Part shown: positions 9,565 to 17,711 of the stretch, piece after piece
Layout of the letters: each line of letters opens with the position of its first letter
Numbering within the stretch: position 1 is the first letter of the stretch
NCBI RefSeq assembly: GCF_013201545.1
Contig: NZ_CP053746.1
Span: forward strand, 2,879,001 to 2,943,000
Origin: Pseudomonas graminis
Lineage (GTDB): Bacteria; Pseudomonadota; Gammaproteobacteria; Pseudomonadales; Pseudomonadaceae
Direction of reading: 5' to 3'
DNA: 64,000 nucleotides
The notes under the pieces: generated by a model
The model's input: the letters and a program-made list of their open reading frames with translations, nothing else
Databases searched by the model: none
Told to the model about the DNA's origin: nothing
Translations under genes and position numbers: made by a program

Positions 9565-9941
9565 TCACGCTTTCTCCTTCTGCAGAATCATTGACCGCCG
9601 CCAGGGGGCGGGATCGCGACGCTTCATGCGTCGGCGTGCGCAGCGCATCCGAAGGTAAGGGAGGCATCAGACCTGCGCGGCGCCCGATTCTGGACTAATC
9701 CATGGTGAAAAGAGAAAACAGTGATGGCAACCGGCGCCGCAGGCAACCCTTTCTTGCATGCAAAATGTGATGAGGCAGAACGGGCACGGCCAAACGAAAA
9801 TCAGGCATCAGGATCAGCGATCAAGCAGCGGGCGGGACGTGCTGATTGGCGGGAGTTTGGATGGCGTCTATAGCGGGGAGGGGAGAGCAAGGCTGCGCGT
9901 TGAAAAGATCTCAAAACACGCAGCCCGTAGAGCCGGTTACA
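9565..9941. other. Intergenic stretch without a recognisable gene
   Basis: Between two minus-strand genes. The right part abuts the stop of the PA3611-like gene. The left part holds the ribosome-binding site and presumably the promoter of the LOG-family gene. I see no strong hairpin, repeat or coding signal; the short plus-strand frame here lacks genus codon use and a ribosome site. Confidence 0.6.
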
Positions 9942-10367
9942 TCACTTCTTGTGGGCAGGGGGTTTGGCAGCGCAGTCCGCCGCTTTGATTTCCTGAGTCG
10001 TGATGAGCTTGTTGGTTTTGTATTCGGTGAACTGGTAACGCAGGATCGCGCCCTTGGCCATAAGTTGACGGTAACCGGCGTTGCGGCACACGCTGCCGCC
10101 CAGCTGACCGCGGACATCGTCCGGGTGTTCACGCATTTGAGCGGCCTGGCCAGACTGTACACTCAGGTGATTGATCAGCATCTTGCCTTCAACGGTGTAG
10201 CCCTCGTCGAGGATGTCTTCGTTGATGGCGCGTGGCGTGCCGACACTGCTTTCCTTCGCGACTTTATCAAGCATCTGGCTCAGTTCGTAATCCTGCTTGG
10301 ACGCCGCGTTGGCGCACAGTGGAGCGACGAGCAAAAGCGTGAGAGTGGGGGCGATGAGGCGCAGCAT
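9942..10367 (-). CDS. PA3611-family quorum-sensing-regulated secreted protein
   Basis: Small exported protein of 141 aa. I placed the start at 10367 (MLRLIAPTLTLLLVAPLCANA), which has AGGAGA seven bases upstream and gives a clean Sec signal peptide cleaved after ANA. The mature part is helical with two cysteines (VCRNAG and AADCAAK) likely to form a disulfide, and ends in a short basic tail. Sequence features and position downstream of recA/recX match P. aeruginosa PA3611, a structurally solved small secreted protein described as regulated by quorum sensing. Its biochemical function is unknown. Confidence 0.75.
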   Translation of the reverse strand: MLRLIAPTLTLLLVAPLCANAASKQDYELSQMLDKVAKESSVGTPRAINEDILDEGYTVEGKMLINHLSVQSGQAAQMREHPDDVRGQLGGSVCRNAGYRQLMAKGAILRYQFTEYKTNKLITTQEIKAADCAAKPPAHKK

Positions 10368-10561
10368 TGAATTCTCCTGGTGCGTAGACGGGTGATGCAG
10401 AGGCTGGCCGTTGGACCGGCGACATCCCGAGGCGTTCACTGGGGGAGTGAGCTCTCAGGGCCGGGCAGTATAGGGGAGGAGCCTTGGCGGACACCAGAGA
10501 ACACGGCGCGTCGGGCGGGTCTGATAGAATGCCGCGACATTTCGACCTGCCGGATACCCTC

Positions 10562-11317
10562 GTGTCACTGCCTTCTTACCCTTCGATGACCCCGACTCTT
10601 TTTCACAGAAACTCTGTCGCATGTCTGAGAGATGAGCGGGAGGATGAGAGTACCAAGCCTTACCTTGCTCGCGGATCACGTGCGCCGAGGTGCCCGTACT
10701 GTCGAGTGATCGAAAGTCACTGCCTGTGCAGGTGGCGTCCCAAGGTCGAGGCAAAATCAGGGGTGTGCCTGATCATGACGACAAAAGAGGTCTTCAAACC
10801 CAGCAATACGGGTTGGCTGATCGCAGACGTGATCAAGGATAACCATGCGTTTGTGTGGTCACGCACCGAAGTCGATGAGAAGCTGATTGCATTGCTCAAC
10901 GATCCGCAGTGGCAACCGTATCTGGTGTTTCCGGGGGAATATGTAGCGGCCGAGCGCGTCACCAATACCGTGACGATTAATCCGAATAAGAGACCGCTGT
11001 TCGTGCTGCTTGACGCTACATGGACTGAAGCGAGGAAAATCTTCCGTAAAAGCGCTTATTTTGACTCCATCCCCATTTTGAGCCTGATCCCTGAAAAGCT
11101 TTCACGGTACAAGCTAAGACGTTCCACGCGCAGCGAACATCTCTGTACCGCTGAAGTGGCCGCACTGTGTTTCGATCTGGCCGGCGACACTGAAGCAGCT
11201 TCGGCTCTAAGCTGCTACTTCGATGTGTTCAGTCAGCACTATCTAGGTGCCAAAAATCAGTTGCCCCTCGACTTGCTAAGCGATGCTCATCAAGAGCTCA
11301 AGGGCTATCTTGAGTAG
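10562..11317 (+). CDS. DTW-domain tRNA-uridine aminocarboxypropyltransferase-like protein
   Basis: Family that transfers the 3-amino-3-carboxypropyl group from SAM to a tRNA uridine (acp3U; E. coli TapT/YfiP). It has a zinc-type cluster near the N-terminus (CPYCRVIESHCLC) and the family motif LDATWTEARKIFRKS, whose DATW corresponds to D-x-x-W in DTW proteins, followed by YKLRR and LCTAEVAALCF. The start is uncertain. In-frame candidates are TTG 10484, ATG 10529, GTG 10562 and ATG 10586. A -10-like TAGAAT (10525-10530) overlaps the 10529 ATG, so I favour a later start; none has a good Shine-Dalgarno. The stop at 11317 is secure. Confidence 0.82.
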   Translation: MSLPSYPSMTPTLFHRNSVACLRDEREDESTKPYLARGSRAPRCPYCRVIESHCLCRWRPKVEAKSGVCLIMTTKEVFKPSNTGWLIADVIKDNHAFVWSRTEVDEKLIALLNDPQWQPYLVFPGEYVAAERVTNTVTINPNKRPLFVLLDATWTEARKIFRKSAYFDSIPILSLIPEKLSRYKLRRSTRSEHLCTAEVAALCFDLAGDTEAASALSCYFDVFSQHYLGAKNQLPLDLLSDAHQELKGYLE

Positions 11318-11340
11318 TCATCAGTAAGGCTGGCGCCAGT

Positions 11341-11360
11341 GAGCCGTATCAAGACGGCTC
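11341..11360. terminator. Hairpin between convergent DTW and DMT-exporter genes
   Basis: Perfect 7-bp stem GAGCCGT/ACGGCTC with a 6-base loop in the 58-bp gap between two converging genes. There is no T-run, so it is only a probable terminator. Confidence 0.4.
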
Positions 11361-11375
11361 GCATAGCAGCAGATA

Positions 11376-12260
11376 TCAGGCAAGGGTTTTCTTCGGCCAC
11401 AACTGCGCCAGCAGCATCCCGGCCAGCATCAATCCGCAACCGATATAGCCGCGCAGTTGCAACGCCTCTCCGAGAATCCAGGCCCCGGCGATGGCGGCGA
11501 ACACGGCCTCCAGCGAAAGGATGATGGCCGCGTGGGAGGCGATGGCGTGTTTTTGCGCGACCACTTGCAGCGTGTAACCCACGCCGACGGCGACGATGCC
11601 GCCGTAGAGCAGGGCAGGGCCCGCGTCGATGATCGCGTTGAGGGCGATCGGTTCGAAGAGCACTGCCAGCAGCAGACTCACCACCGAACAGGTGGCGAAC
11701 TGCAGAAAGGCCAGACGGATCGGGTCGTGGCGGCTGGCGAACAGGCTGACCAACACCACGTGGCCGCCCCACACGAACGCGCCGATCAGCTGCAGCCAAT
11801 CCCCCGAAGCGACATGAAAGTTATCGCCAATGCTCAGCAGGCACATGCCGACCACTGCCAGCAGGCAGCCCAGCCAGGTGCCCAGCCCGGTTTTATGACC
11901 AAGTAGCAAGCCCAGCAACGGAACTACAATCACGTACAGGCCGGTGATGAAGCCGGAGTTGGTCACGCTGGTAAACAGCAGGCCGACCTGTTGCAGGTTG
12001 ATGCCCAGTGCCAGCGCCAGCCCCATGATGATGCCGGCGCGCAGCATGCCGCGATTGAGCAAGGGCTCCGGCACGCGCGCTGTTTTGGCGTTGCGCAGAA
12101 TCAGCGGGATCAGGCAGAGGGAGCCGAGCGCGAAGCGCAGGCCCGAGAACAGGTACGGACCGATGTGATCCATCCCGGCGGTTTGAGCGACAAAGCCGGT
12201 GCCCCAGATCAATGCGGTCAGGAGCATGAGCAGGTCTGCTCGCAGGGCATGGTTTGGCAT
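11376..12260 (-). CDS. DMT-family transporter (two EamA domains)
   Basis: Inner-membrane protein of 294 aa with about ten hydrophobic helices arranged as two EamA repeats. The first starts near residue 8 (LLMLLTALIWGTGFVAQ) and the second near 150 (LIGAFVWGGHVVLVSLFA). The family exports amino acids or other metabolites; the substrate cannot be predicted. It is divergent from erdR, with 175 bp between start codons. Confidence 0.88.
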   Translation of the reverse strand: MPNHALRADLLMLLTALIWGTGFVAQTAGMDHIGPYLFSGLRFALGSLCLIPLILRNAKTARVPEPLLNRGMLRAGIIMGLALALGINLQQVGLLFTSVTNSGFITGLYVIVVPLLGLLLGHKTGLGTWLGCLLAVVGMCLLSIGDNFHVASGDWLQLIGAFVWGGHVVLVSLFASRHDPIRLAFLQFATCSVVSLLLAVLFEPIALNAIIDAGPALLYGGIVAVGVGYTLQVVAQKHAIASHAAIILSLEAVFAAIAGAWILGEALQLRGYIGCGLMLAGMLLAQLWPKKTLA

Positions 12261-12435
12261 GGTGGCACTCGTCAGGTCGGGGGCGCAGACTTTGCCGCAA
12301 AGCTTCAGGCTTGACCACCCCGACTTCGCTGGGCATCCTTGGCGCCGCTCACGTACGGTCCCTGTGTCAAGATGTCGCGGGCTGCCTCATTGGGTGTTGA
12401 ATTCGTCGGCGCTGAGTCACTTAAAGGATCATGAA

Positions 12436-13083
12436 ATGCCATACGAAATCCTGATTGCCGACGACCATCCCCTGTTTCGCAGCGCCTTGCATCAGGCGCT
12501 GAGCCTGGGGCTCGGGCCGGACGCAAGGCTGGTCGAGGCCGAGAGCATCGCTGATCTGGAAGCGCGACTGACCGAGAAGTCCGACTGGGATCTGGTCCTG
12601 CTGGACCTGAACATGCCCGGCGCTTATGGCTTTTCGGGGCTGGTGTTGTTGCGCGGCCAGTACCCGCAAGTGCCGGTGGTGATGGTGTCTGCCCAGGAGG
12701 AGGCCGCGGTCGTGGTCAAGTCTCGGGAATTCGGCGCCAGCGGTTTCATCCCTAAATCCAGTTCCCTTGAAACCATTCAGAAAGCCGTACGAACGGTGCT
12801 GGATGGCGATGTCTGGTGGCCCCCGCAGGTTAATGAAAGCATCAGCGTATCCGCTGAAGCCAAAGCCGCCAGCGAAGGCCTCGCCAGCCTGACGCCCCAG
12901 CAGTTCCGTGTGTTGACGATGGTCTGCGAGGGGCTGCTGAACAAGCAGATCGCCTACGAGCTGAGCGTGTCGGAGGCGACGATCAAGGCCCACGTCACGG
13001 CGATCTTTCGCAAGCTCAATGTGCGCACCCGAACCCAGGCGGCCTTACTGCTGCAACAATTGGAATCCATTCCGCAGAGCTGA
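12436..13083 (+). CDS. erdR: LuxR/NarL-type response regulator ErdR
   Basis: Two-component response regulator, 215 aa. The receiver domain has acidic residues Asp9/Asp10, the phosphoacceptor Asp57 (LVLLDLNMPG) and Lys near residue 107 (GFIPKSS). The output domain is a LuxR-type helix-turn-helix (LTPQQFRVLTMVCEGLLNKQIAYELSVSEATIKAHVTAIFRKL, about 153-200). Position directly before dgkA matches P. aeruginosa PA3604/ErdR, which takes part in the ethanol-oxidation and acetate-metabolism network and activates acsA. The start at ATG 12436 has AAAGGA seven bases upstream; the open frame runs on to 12199 without a site. No sensor kinase is nearby, as in PAO1. Confidence 0.88.
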   Translation: MPYEILIADDHPLFRSALHQALSLGLGPDARLVEAESIADLEARLTEKSDWDLVLLDLNMPGAYGFSGLVLLRGQYPQVPVVMVSAQEEAAVVVKSREFGASGFIPKSSSLETIQKAVRTVLDGDVWWPPQVNESISVSAEAKAASEGLASLTPQQFRVLTMVCEGLLNKQIAYELSVSEATIKAHVTAIFRKLNVRTRTQAALLLQQLESIPQS

Positions 13084-13189
13084 TTCCCCGGAATCAGGCT
13101 CAGCCCCAGGCTTTGCGCGGCCGACCTTCACACTTTTTTGACCGTCGCCGCACTAGCCTCCACCGCTTTCATTCATCAGTAGTTTTCCT

Positions 13190-13558
13190 ATGACGTCCCC
13201 ATTCAAAGGCCAGACTGGCCTGAAACGCATTCTCAACGCCTCCGGCTATTCCCTCGACGGCTTGACCGCTGCATTCAAAGGCGAAGCCGCCTTCCGTCAG
13301 CTGGTGCTGCTCAACGTCATACTGATCCCGCTTTCCTTCGTGTTTCACGTCAGCCGAGGCGAGCGCGCGATCCTGATCGCGGTGTGTCTGTTGGCACTGA
13401 TTGTCGAACTGTTGAACTCGGCGATCGAAGCCGCGATTGACCGAATCTCCCTCGACCGCCACCCGCTGTCGAAGAACGCCAAAGACATGGGCAGCGCCGC
13501 ACAGTTTGTGGCGCTGAGCATGATCGCCGTGGTCTGGGGCCTGATTCTGCTGGGCTGA
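13190..13558 (+). CDS. dgkA: Diacylglycerol kinase DgkA
   Basis: Small integral-membrane kinase (122 aa) that phosphorylates diacylglycerol to phosphatidate, recycling the by-product of membrane-derived oligosaccharide synthesis. It has an amphipathic N-terminal helix (GQTGLKRILNASGYSLDGL) and three transmembrane helices. The conserved active-site segment is VELLNSAIEAAIDRISLDRH followed by KNAKDMGSAAQFVAL. It lies 106 bp after erdR, in the order seen in P. aeruginosa PA3604-PA3603. It is convergent with finR. Confidence 0.95.
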   Translation: MTSPFKGQTGLKRILNASGYSLDGLTAAFKGEAAFRQLVLLNVILIPLSFVFHVSRGERAILIAVCLLALIVELLNSAIEAAIDRISLDRHPLSKNAKDMGSAAQFVALSMIAVVWGLILLG

Positions 13559-13587
13559 CAAGTGTGTGGATTAGGCCTAGCGGCGCC

Positions 13588-14514
13588 TCAGGCAATGCTC
13601 GGCAGGACGATTTCGTCGCTGCGGTTAACACCGGCGGTGAAGGAGCGACAGAGGTCGAGAAACTCGCGGATAGCCGACGTCTGATATTTCTGCTTGTGCC
13701 AGATGAAGTAGAACTGGCGCACCAGGTCCAGCTCCGGTGTTTCAACGGCCACGAGGCTGCCCCGGCGAAAGGCGTCCCGCAGGGCCAGACGCGAAATACA
13801 GCCGATCCCCAGCCCGGACTCAACGGCGCGCTTGATGGCCTCGGTGTGTTCCAGCTCCAGCCTCACGTTCAGGCTGTTCAGGTGATGACGCATGGCCTGA
13901 TCGAAGGTCAGCCGCGTCCCCGAGCCCTGTTCACGCAAGATCCACGCCTCGCGCGTTAATTCCTCCAGGGACGCCCGGCCTTTCTTGGCCAGCGGGTGCT
14001 GAGGGGCGCAGAACACCACCAGTTCATCTTCGACCCAGGTCTGCACTTCGATGTCGGGGTGGCTGCAGTCGCCTTCGATCAAGCCCAGATCAATCTCGTA
14101 ATGGGCGACCTGCTGAACGATGTTCGCCGTGTTTTGCACGTGCAGCTTCACCTGGCTTTCAGGGTGGCGCTGCATGAAGCTGCCGATCAGCAGGGTCGCC
14201 AGGTAGTTGCCGATGGTGAGCGTTGCACCGACCGCCAGCGAGCCGAAGCCGGACTTGCCGTTAAGCAGGTCTTCGATCTCCTTGGCCTGATCGAGCAGGG
14301 CAACGGCCTGAGGTAAGAGTTGCCGGCCGGTCGCGTTGAGGCTCAGCCGTTTACCCGCCCGGTCAAATAGCTGGCAGCTGGACTGGCGTTCCAGTTCAGT
14401 AATGGAAGTGCTCGCCGCCGATTGCGACAAGGACAACAGCACCGCGGCGCGGGAAACGCTTTCCTGCTGGGCGACGGCGACGAACACCTGGAGTTGACGA
14501 AGAGTAAATCGCAT
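13588..14514 (-). CDS. finR: LysR-type regulator FinR
   Basis: LysR-family regulator, 308 aa. An N-terminal winged helix-turn-helix (QESVSRAAVLLSLSQSAAST, about 17-36) is followed by a LysR substrate domain. It is divergent from fpr, the arrangement in which FinR activates the ferredoxin-NADP reductase gene (fprA/fpr) under superoxide stress in P. putida and P. aeruginosa. Assignment rests on this neighbour pair; LysR sequences alone are weakly diagnostic. Confidence 0.85.
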   Translation of the reverse strand: MRFTLRQLQVFVAVAQQESVSRAAVLLSLSQSAASTSITELERQSSCQLFDRAGKRLSLNATGRQLLPQAVALLDQAKEIEDLLNGKSGFGSLAVGATLTIGNYLATLLIGSFMQRHPESQVKLHVQNTANIVQQVAHYEIDLGLIEGDCSHPDIEVQTWVEDELVVFCAPQHPLAKKGRASLEELTREAWILREQGSGTRLTFDQAMRHHLNSLNVRLELEHTEAIKRAVESGLGIGCISRLALRDAFRRGSLVAVETPELDLVRQFYFIWHKQKYQTSAIREFLDLCRSFTAGVNRSDEIVLPSIA

Positions 14515-14636
14515 ATCTATATAACCGATAACCCATATCTTGATAATTCAGTTAACAGATATTGTGTCTGCCACTAGAATGTCGCGCAATGGCGCATTGA
14601 CTGGCGCACGTTATTTATCAGGAGCTCCCACGTACC
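14515..14636. promoter_or_regulatory. finR-fpr divergent control region
   Basis: AT-rich 122-bp gap with repeated ATATC/GATAT half-sites around 14516-14563 (ATATCTATAT, CCATATCTTGAT, CAGATATTG). Such a cluster between divergent LysR and target genes is the expected place for FinR binding. Exact sites are not determined. Confidence 0.4.
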
Positions 14637-15416
14637 ATGAGCAACATGAATCACGAGCGTGTCCTCAGCGTTCATCACTGGAACGACACCCTCTTCAGTT
14701 TCAAGTGCACCCGTGATCCTGGCCTGCGCTTCGAGAACGGTCAGTTCGTCATGATCGGTCTGCAGCAGCCAAACGGGCGCCCGCTCATGCGTGCCTACTC
14801 CATTGCCAGCCCGAACTGGGAAGAGCATCTGGAGTTCTTCAGCATCAAGGTGCCGGACGGCCCGCTGACCTCGCAGCTGCAGCATCTGAAGGAAGGCGAC
14901 GAGATCATCATCAGCAAGAAGCCTACGGGCACGCTGGTGCTGGATGACCTTAAGCCGGGCAAGCATCTTTACCTGCTCAGCACCGGTACCGGTCTGGCGC
15001 CGTTCATGAGCGTGATCCAGGACCCCGAAACCTACGAGCGTTTCGAGAAGGTCATCCTGTGCCACGGCGTGCGTTATGTGAACGAAGTGGCTTACCGCGA
15101 GTTCATCACCGAGCACTTGCCGCAGAACGAATTCTTCGGCGAGATGCTGCGCGACAAGCTGATCTATTACCCGACCGTGACCCGCGAGCCGTTTGAAAAC
15201 GAAGGCCGCCTGACTGATCTGATGCGCAGCGGCAAGCTGTTCAGCGACATCGGTCTGCCACCGATCAACCCGCAGGACGACCGCGCCATGCTGTGCGGCA
15301 GCCCGAGCATGCTCGACGAAACCAGCGAAGTGCTCAACAGCTTCGGCCTGACCGTTTCGCCACGTATGCGCGAGCCGGGTGATTACCTGATCGAGCGCGC
15401 ATTCGTCGAGAAGTAA
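14637..15416 (+). CDS. fpr: Ferredoxin--NADP reductase
   Basis: FAD enzyme (259 aa) that moves electrons between NADPH and ferredoxin/flavodoxin, supplying Fe-S repair and oxidative-stress defence. The FAD-binding motif RAYSIASPNW lies around residue 51-60. The NADP domain has the GTGLAPFMS loop (about 117-125), CHGVRYVNEVAY, and a C-terminal FVEK tail characteristic of the bacterial subclass of Fpr. The start MSNMNHERV has an AGGAGC site upstream. It is controlled with divergent finR; ferredoxin FdxA at 2.6 kb is one possible partner. Confidence 0.95.
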   Translation: MSNMNHERVLSVHHWNDTLFSFKCTRDPGLRFENGQFVMIGLQQPNGRPLMRAYSIASPNWEEHLEFFSIKVPDGPLTSQLQHLKEGDEIIISKKPTGTLVLDDLKPGKHLYLLSTGTGLAPFMSVIQDPETYERFEKVILCHGVRYVNEVAYREFITEHLPQNEFFGEMLRDKLIYYPTVTREPFENEGRLTDLMRSGKLFSDIGLPPINPQDDRAMLCGSPSMLDETSEVLNSFGLTVSPRMREPGDYLIERAFVEK

Positions 15417-15437
15417 CCGCTCACAGATATGACCCAA

Positions 15438-15486
15438 TCGCCGATGAATCATCCTCGCAGCACTGCGAGGGTGACGTCATCGGCGA
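15438..15486. repeat. Nested inverted repeat downstream of fpr
   Basis: An outer perfect 10-bp stem TCGCCGATGA/TCATCGGCGA (15438-15447 with 15477-15486) encloses a perfect 8-bp stem CCTCGCAG/CTGCGAGG (15453-15460 with 15463-15470) with a two-base loop. There is no T-run directly after it. A normal terminator follows 40 bp later, so the element is extra. Confidence 0.8.
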
Positions 15487-15522
15487 ATAGGTCAGTACAG
15501 GCACCCGCGTTTTTGGGGTCTG

Positions 15523-15562
15523 AAAAAAACCGCCTGGAGGTCACGGACCAGGCGGTTTTTTT
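15523..15562. terminator. Bidirectional terminator between fpr and trmO
   Basis: Nine-bp stem ACCGCCTGG/CCAGGCGGT flanked by seven A on one side and seven T on the other, so it can serve both converging genes. Confidence 0.9.
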
Positions 15563-15581
15563 GTGGGCGGGCGTAACGCGT

Positions 15582-16289
15582 TTATGAACCGACGGCAGGC
15601 ACCACTTCCAGCACGCAAATGACGCCGGGCTGTGGATAGTGCCAGCGAACGTCCAGGTCCCAGAACTGCGCGCCGTAGCGTCGTTCCGGCGTGGGCGTCT
15701 GGTAGGCCGGTCGCGGGTCTTGAGCCAGGCACTGCTCGATCAGTTCGATCAGCGGTTCTTCGAGGCGCACCCCGTGTTCGCGGGCCTGCGCCAGCGCCGC
15801 ATCCCCCCACTGCACCGGAATCAGCTCCGGCGCGGCGGCGGCCATGCCGTTGCGCGCATCAGCGATGACATCGGCGTAGGGCACGTAGGGTTTGACGTCC
15901 AGCACCGGCGTGCCGTCCAGCAGGTCGATGCCTGACAACCACAGGCGCCCGGCTTCGACCTTGTCCAGCTTGACCACCGACTGACCGATGCCGTTGGGCC
16001 GATGGGTCGCGCGCGTGGCGAACACGCCCATCGACTGATTGCCGCCCAAGCGAGGAGGGCGCACCTTGAGTCGCGGCTTGTCCTCCAGGGCCTGATGAAA
16101 CAGAAACAGCAGCCAGACATGGCTGACCTGTTCCAGGCCCTGGACGGCGTCACCCTGATCGAAAGGCGCAACCAACTCCAGCACGCCCCGGGCGGCAGGC
16201 GCCAGTTGCGGCTGCCGGGGAATGGCGAACTTCTCTTTGAAGCACGAGCGCATGAAGCCGATCGGCGAGACGCTATAGCCTTGGGTCAT
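15582..16289 (-). CDS. trmO: tRNA (N6-threonylcarbamoyladenosine37-N6)-methyltransferase TrmO
   Basis: SAM-dependent enzyme (235 aa) that methylates t6A37 to m6t6A in threonine tRNA; YaeB/TsaA family with an all-beta fold. Family motifs are FMRSCFKEKFAIPRQP at the N-terminus, VSHVWLLFLFHQ, TRATHRPNGIGQSVV (cofactor-binding region), and DLLDGTPVLDVKPYVPYAD. The next gene on the strand starts 18 bp upstream of its start, so it is probably in an operon with the DUF1456 gene. Confidence 0.92.
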   Translation of the reverse strand: MTQGYSVSPIGFMRSCFKEKFAIPRQPQLAPAARGVLELVAPFDQGDAVQGLEQVSHVWLLFLFHQALEDKPRLKVRPPRLGGNQSMGVFATRATHRPNGIGQSVVKLDKVEAGRLWLSGIDLLDGTPVLDVKPYVPYADVIADARNGMAAAAPELIPVQWGDAALAQAREHGVRLEEPLIELIEQCLAQDPRPAYQTPTPERRYGAQFWDLDVRWHYPQPGVICVLEVVPAVGS

Positions 16290-16306
16290 CGACGTAGCCG
16301 CAGCGC

Positions 16307-16768
16307 TTAGCCGCGTACGCGCAGAGTCAGGCCGCGCAGGAAGTTGCGCAGCAGCTGGTCACCGCAGACGCGGTAGTTGGTGTGACCCGCCTTGCGGAAC
16401 AGGGCGCTGAGTTCAGGCTTGGACACCGGGAACTCGGACGCCTTGAGGATCGCGTGCATGTCGTCTTCTTTCAGCTCGAACGCCACCCGCAGCTTCTTCA
16501 GGACGATGTTGTTGGTGATCGGCAGCTCGACAGGCAGTGGCGGACGGCTTTCGTCCTTGCCACGCTTGAAGAACACCAGGCCGTCGAGAAAGTGCGCCAT
16601 GACTTCGTCGCTGCACGGCACGAAGCCTTCTTCTTCGTCTTTCTTCATGTAGGCCGCGACATCGGCTTTGGTCGCGTCGAATCCGCCGAGCTTGATGATC
16701 TCGACCACTTTTGCGTCGTTGATATCAAGCATGTAACGGATGCTGCGCAGTACATCGTTGTTCATCAT
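16307..16768 (-). CDS. DUF1456 family protein (YehS-like)
   Basis: Soluble 153-aa protein made of two homologous repeats of about 65 residues, each opening with a similar segment (NNDVLRSIRYMLDINDAKVV and NNIVLKKLRVAFELKEDDM) and each followed by a KxE/A..YF(R)K-type helix. This is the two-repeat DUF1456 family. Function is not established. It is 17 bp upstream of trmO on the same strand, so co-expression is likely. Confidence 0.88.
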   Translation of the reverse strand: MMNNDVLRSIRYMLDINDAKVVEIIKLGGFDATKADVAAYMKKDEEEGFVPCSDEVMAHFLDGLVFFKRGKDESRPPLPVELPITNNIVLKKLRVAFELKEDDMHAILKASEFPVSKPELSALFRKAGHTNYRVCGDQLLRNFLRGLTLRVRG

Positions 16769-16838
16769 GGTGCGTGTAGTTCCTGGAGATTCGCAGATGA
16801 GCGCACGCGAGACTGGATGCGGCGCTCACATAGGGGAG

Positions 16839-17549
16839 TCAGAATTTTTCTTTGTCGGTCATGTAGCGCCACTGGCCTTCAGGCACCTTGCCGATGGACA
16901 CGCCGCCGATACGAATGCGCCGCACCGAAACAACCTTGAGACCCACCGCTTCGCACAGTTGGACGATGACACCGGGCTGAGGGTTTTTCATGGCGAAGCG
17001 CAGGCGGTTTTCGTTCTGCCAACTGGCTTTGACCTTCGGCAGCTCCTTGCCCTTATAGGTCATGCCGTGGTTCAGGCGGTTGAGGCCGTGGGCAACCATG
17101 TCGCCCGAGATCTCGACGACGTATTCCTGCTCGATCTTGCTGCGGTCGTCGGTGAGTTTGCGCAGGATTTTCCAGTCCTGGCTGAAGACCATCAGGCCGC
17201 TGGCATTGGCTTGCAGCGTGGAAATCGCTTCCAGGCGCAGAAAGTGCCCTTTGAGGGGACGTCGGCCGATGCTGTGGTCCGCCGAAAGCGTACCTGGGGT
17301 GATCAACGCCAGGGCACTTTCGGGGGCCATGCCCGCCGGTGCGTTGAACAGAAGGGTGACGGATTCAGGTGTATCGGCTTTCGCCTCAGCGTTCAGCACC
17401 ACGGTCTGGTTTTCGACCTTGAACTGCGGCTCGTCTACCACCACGCCGTCCACCGTGACCCAGCCGCCTTCGATGAACAGCTCGGCTTCGCGGCGAGAGC
17501 AGCCGACCAGCTCGATCAGGCGTTTGGAAAGGCGAATGGGATCAGTCAT
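16839..17549 (-). CDS. RsuA/RluF-like protein with substituted catalytic aspartate
   Basis: 236-aa protein with an N-terminal S4 RNA-binding domain (RLSKRLIELVGCSRREAELF, residues 6-25) and an RsuA-type pseudouridine-synthase domain. The family active site GRLD-x-(D/N)-(T/A)-SGL aligns with STLQANASGL here (codons around 17204-17233), so the invariant catalytic Asp is Gln and the preceding Arg is Thr. The downstream elements remain (EYVVEI, GLKVVSVRRIRIGGVSIG). Annotators would call this an rRNA pseudouridine synthase; on the visible active site it should be inactive for pseudouridylation, perhaps an RNA-binding factor. Length and order of the rest are normal. Confidence 0.8.
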   Translation of the reverse strand: MTDPIRLSKRLIELVGCSRREAELFIEGGWVTVDGVVVDEPQFKVENQTVVLNAEAKADTPESVTLLFNAPAGMAPESALALITPGTLSADHSIGRRPLKGHFLRLEAISTLQANASGLMVFSQDWKILRKLTDDRSKIEQEYVVEISGDMVAHGLNRLNHGMTYKGKELPKVKASWQNENRLRFAMKNPQPGVIVQLCEAVGLKVVSVRRIRIGGVSIGKVPEGQWRYMTDKEKF

Positions 17550-17711
17550 GAGAAAAGCCGTAACAAAATGGAAAGGCGCCTATTGTACCCGCGCATGCAC
17601 CGTTAATCGCGGCCACATTGAAATTGGTGGGTGAATAAGCCTCCACTCGATGGATTTTTCCGGGAGTGACGCAGGTCTGCTCTCTATTCCTACACTGTCT
17701 GGAGCGAATTC

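Noticed and set aside
9758..9988. 76-codon plus-strand frame in the gap after the LOG-family gene
   Set aside because: Overlaps the 3' end of the PA3611-like gene and lacks a ribosome site or genus codon use.
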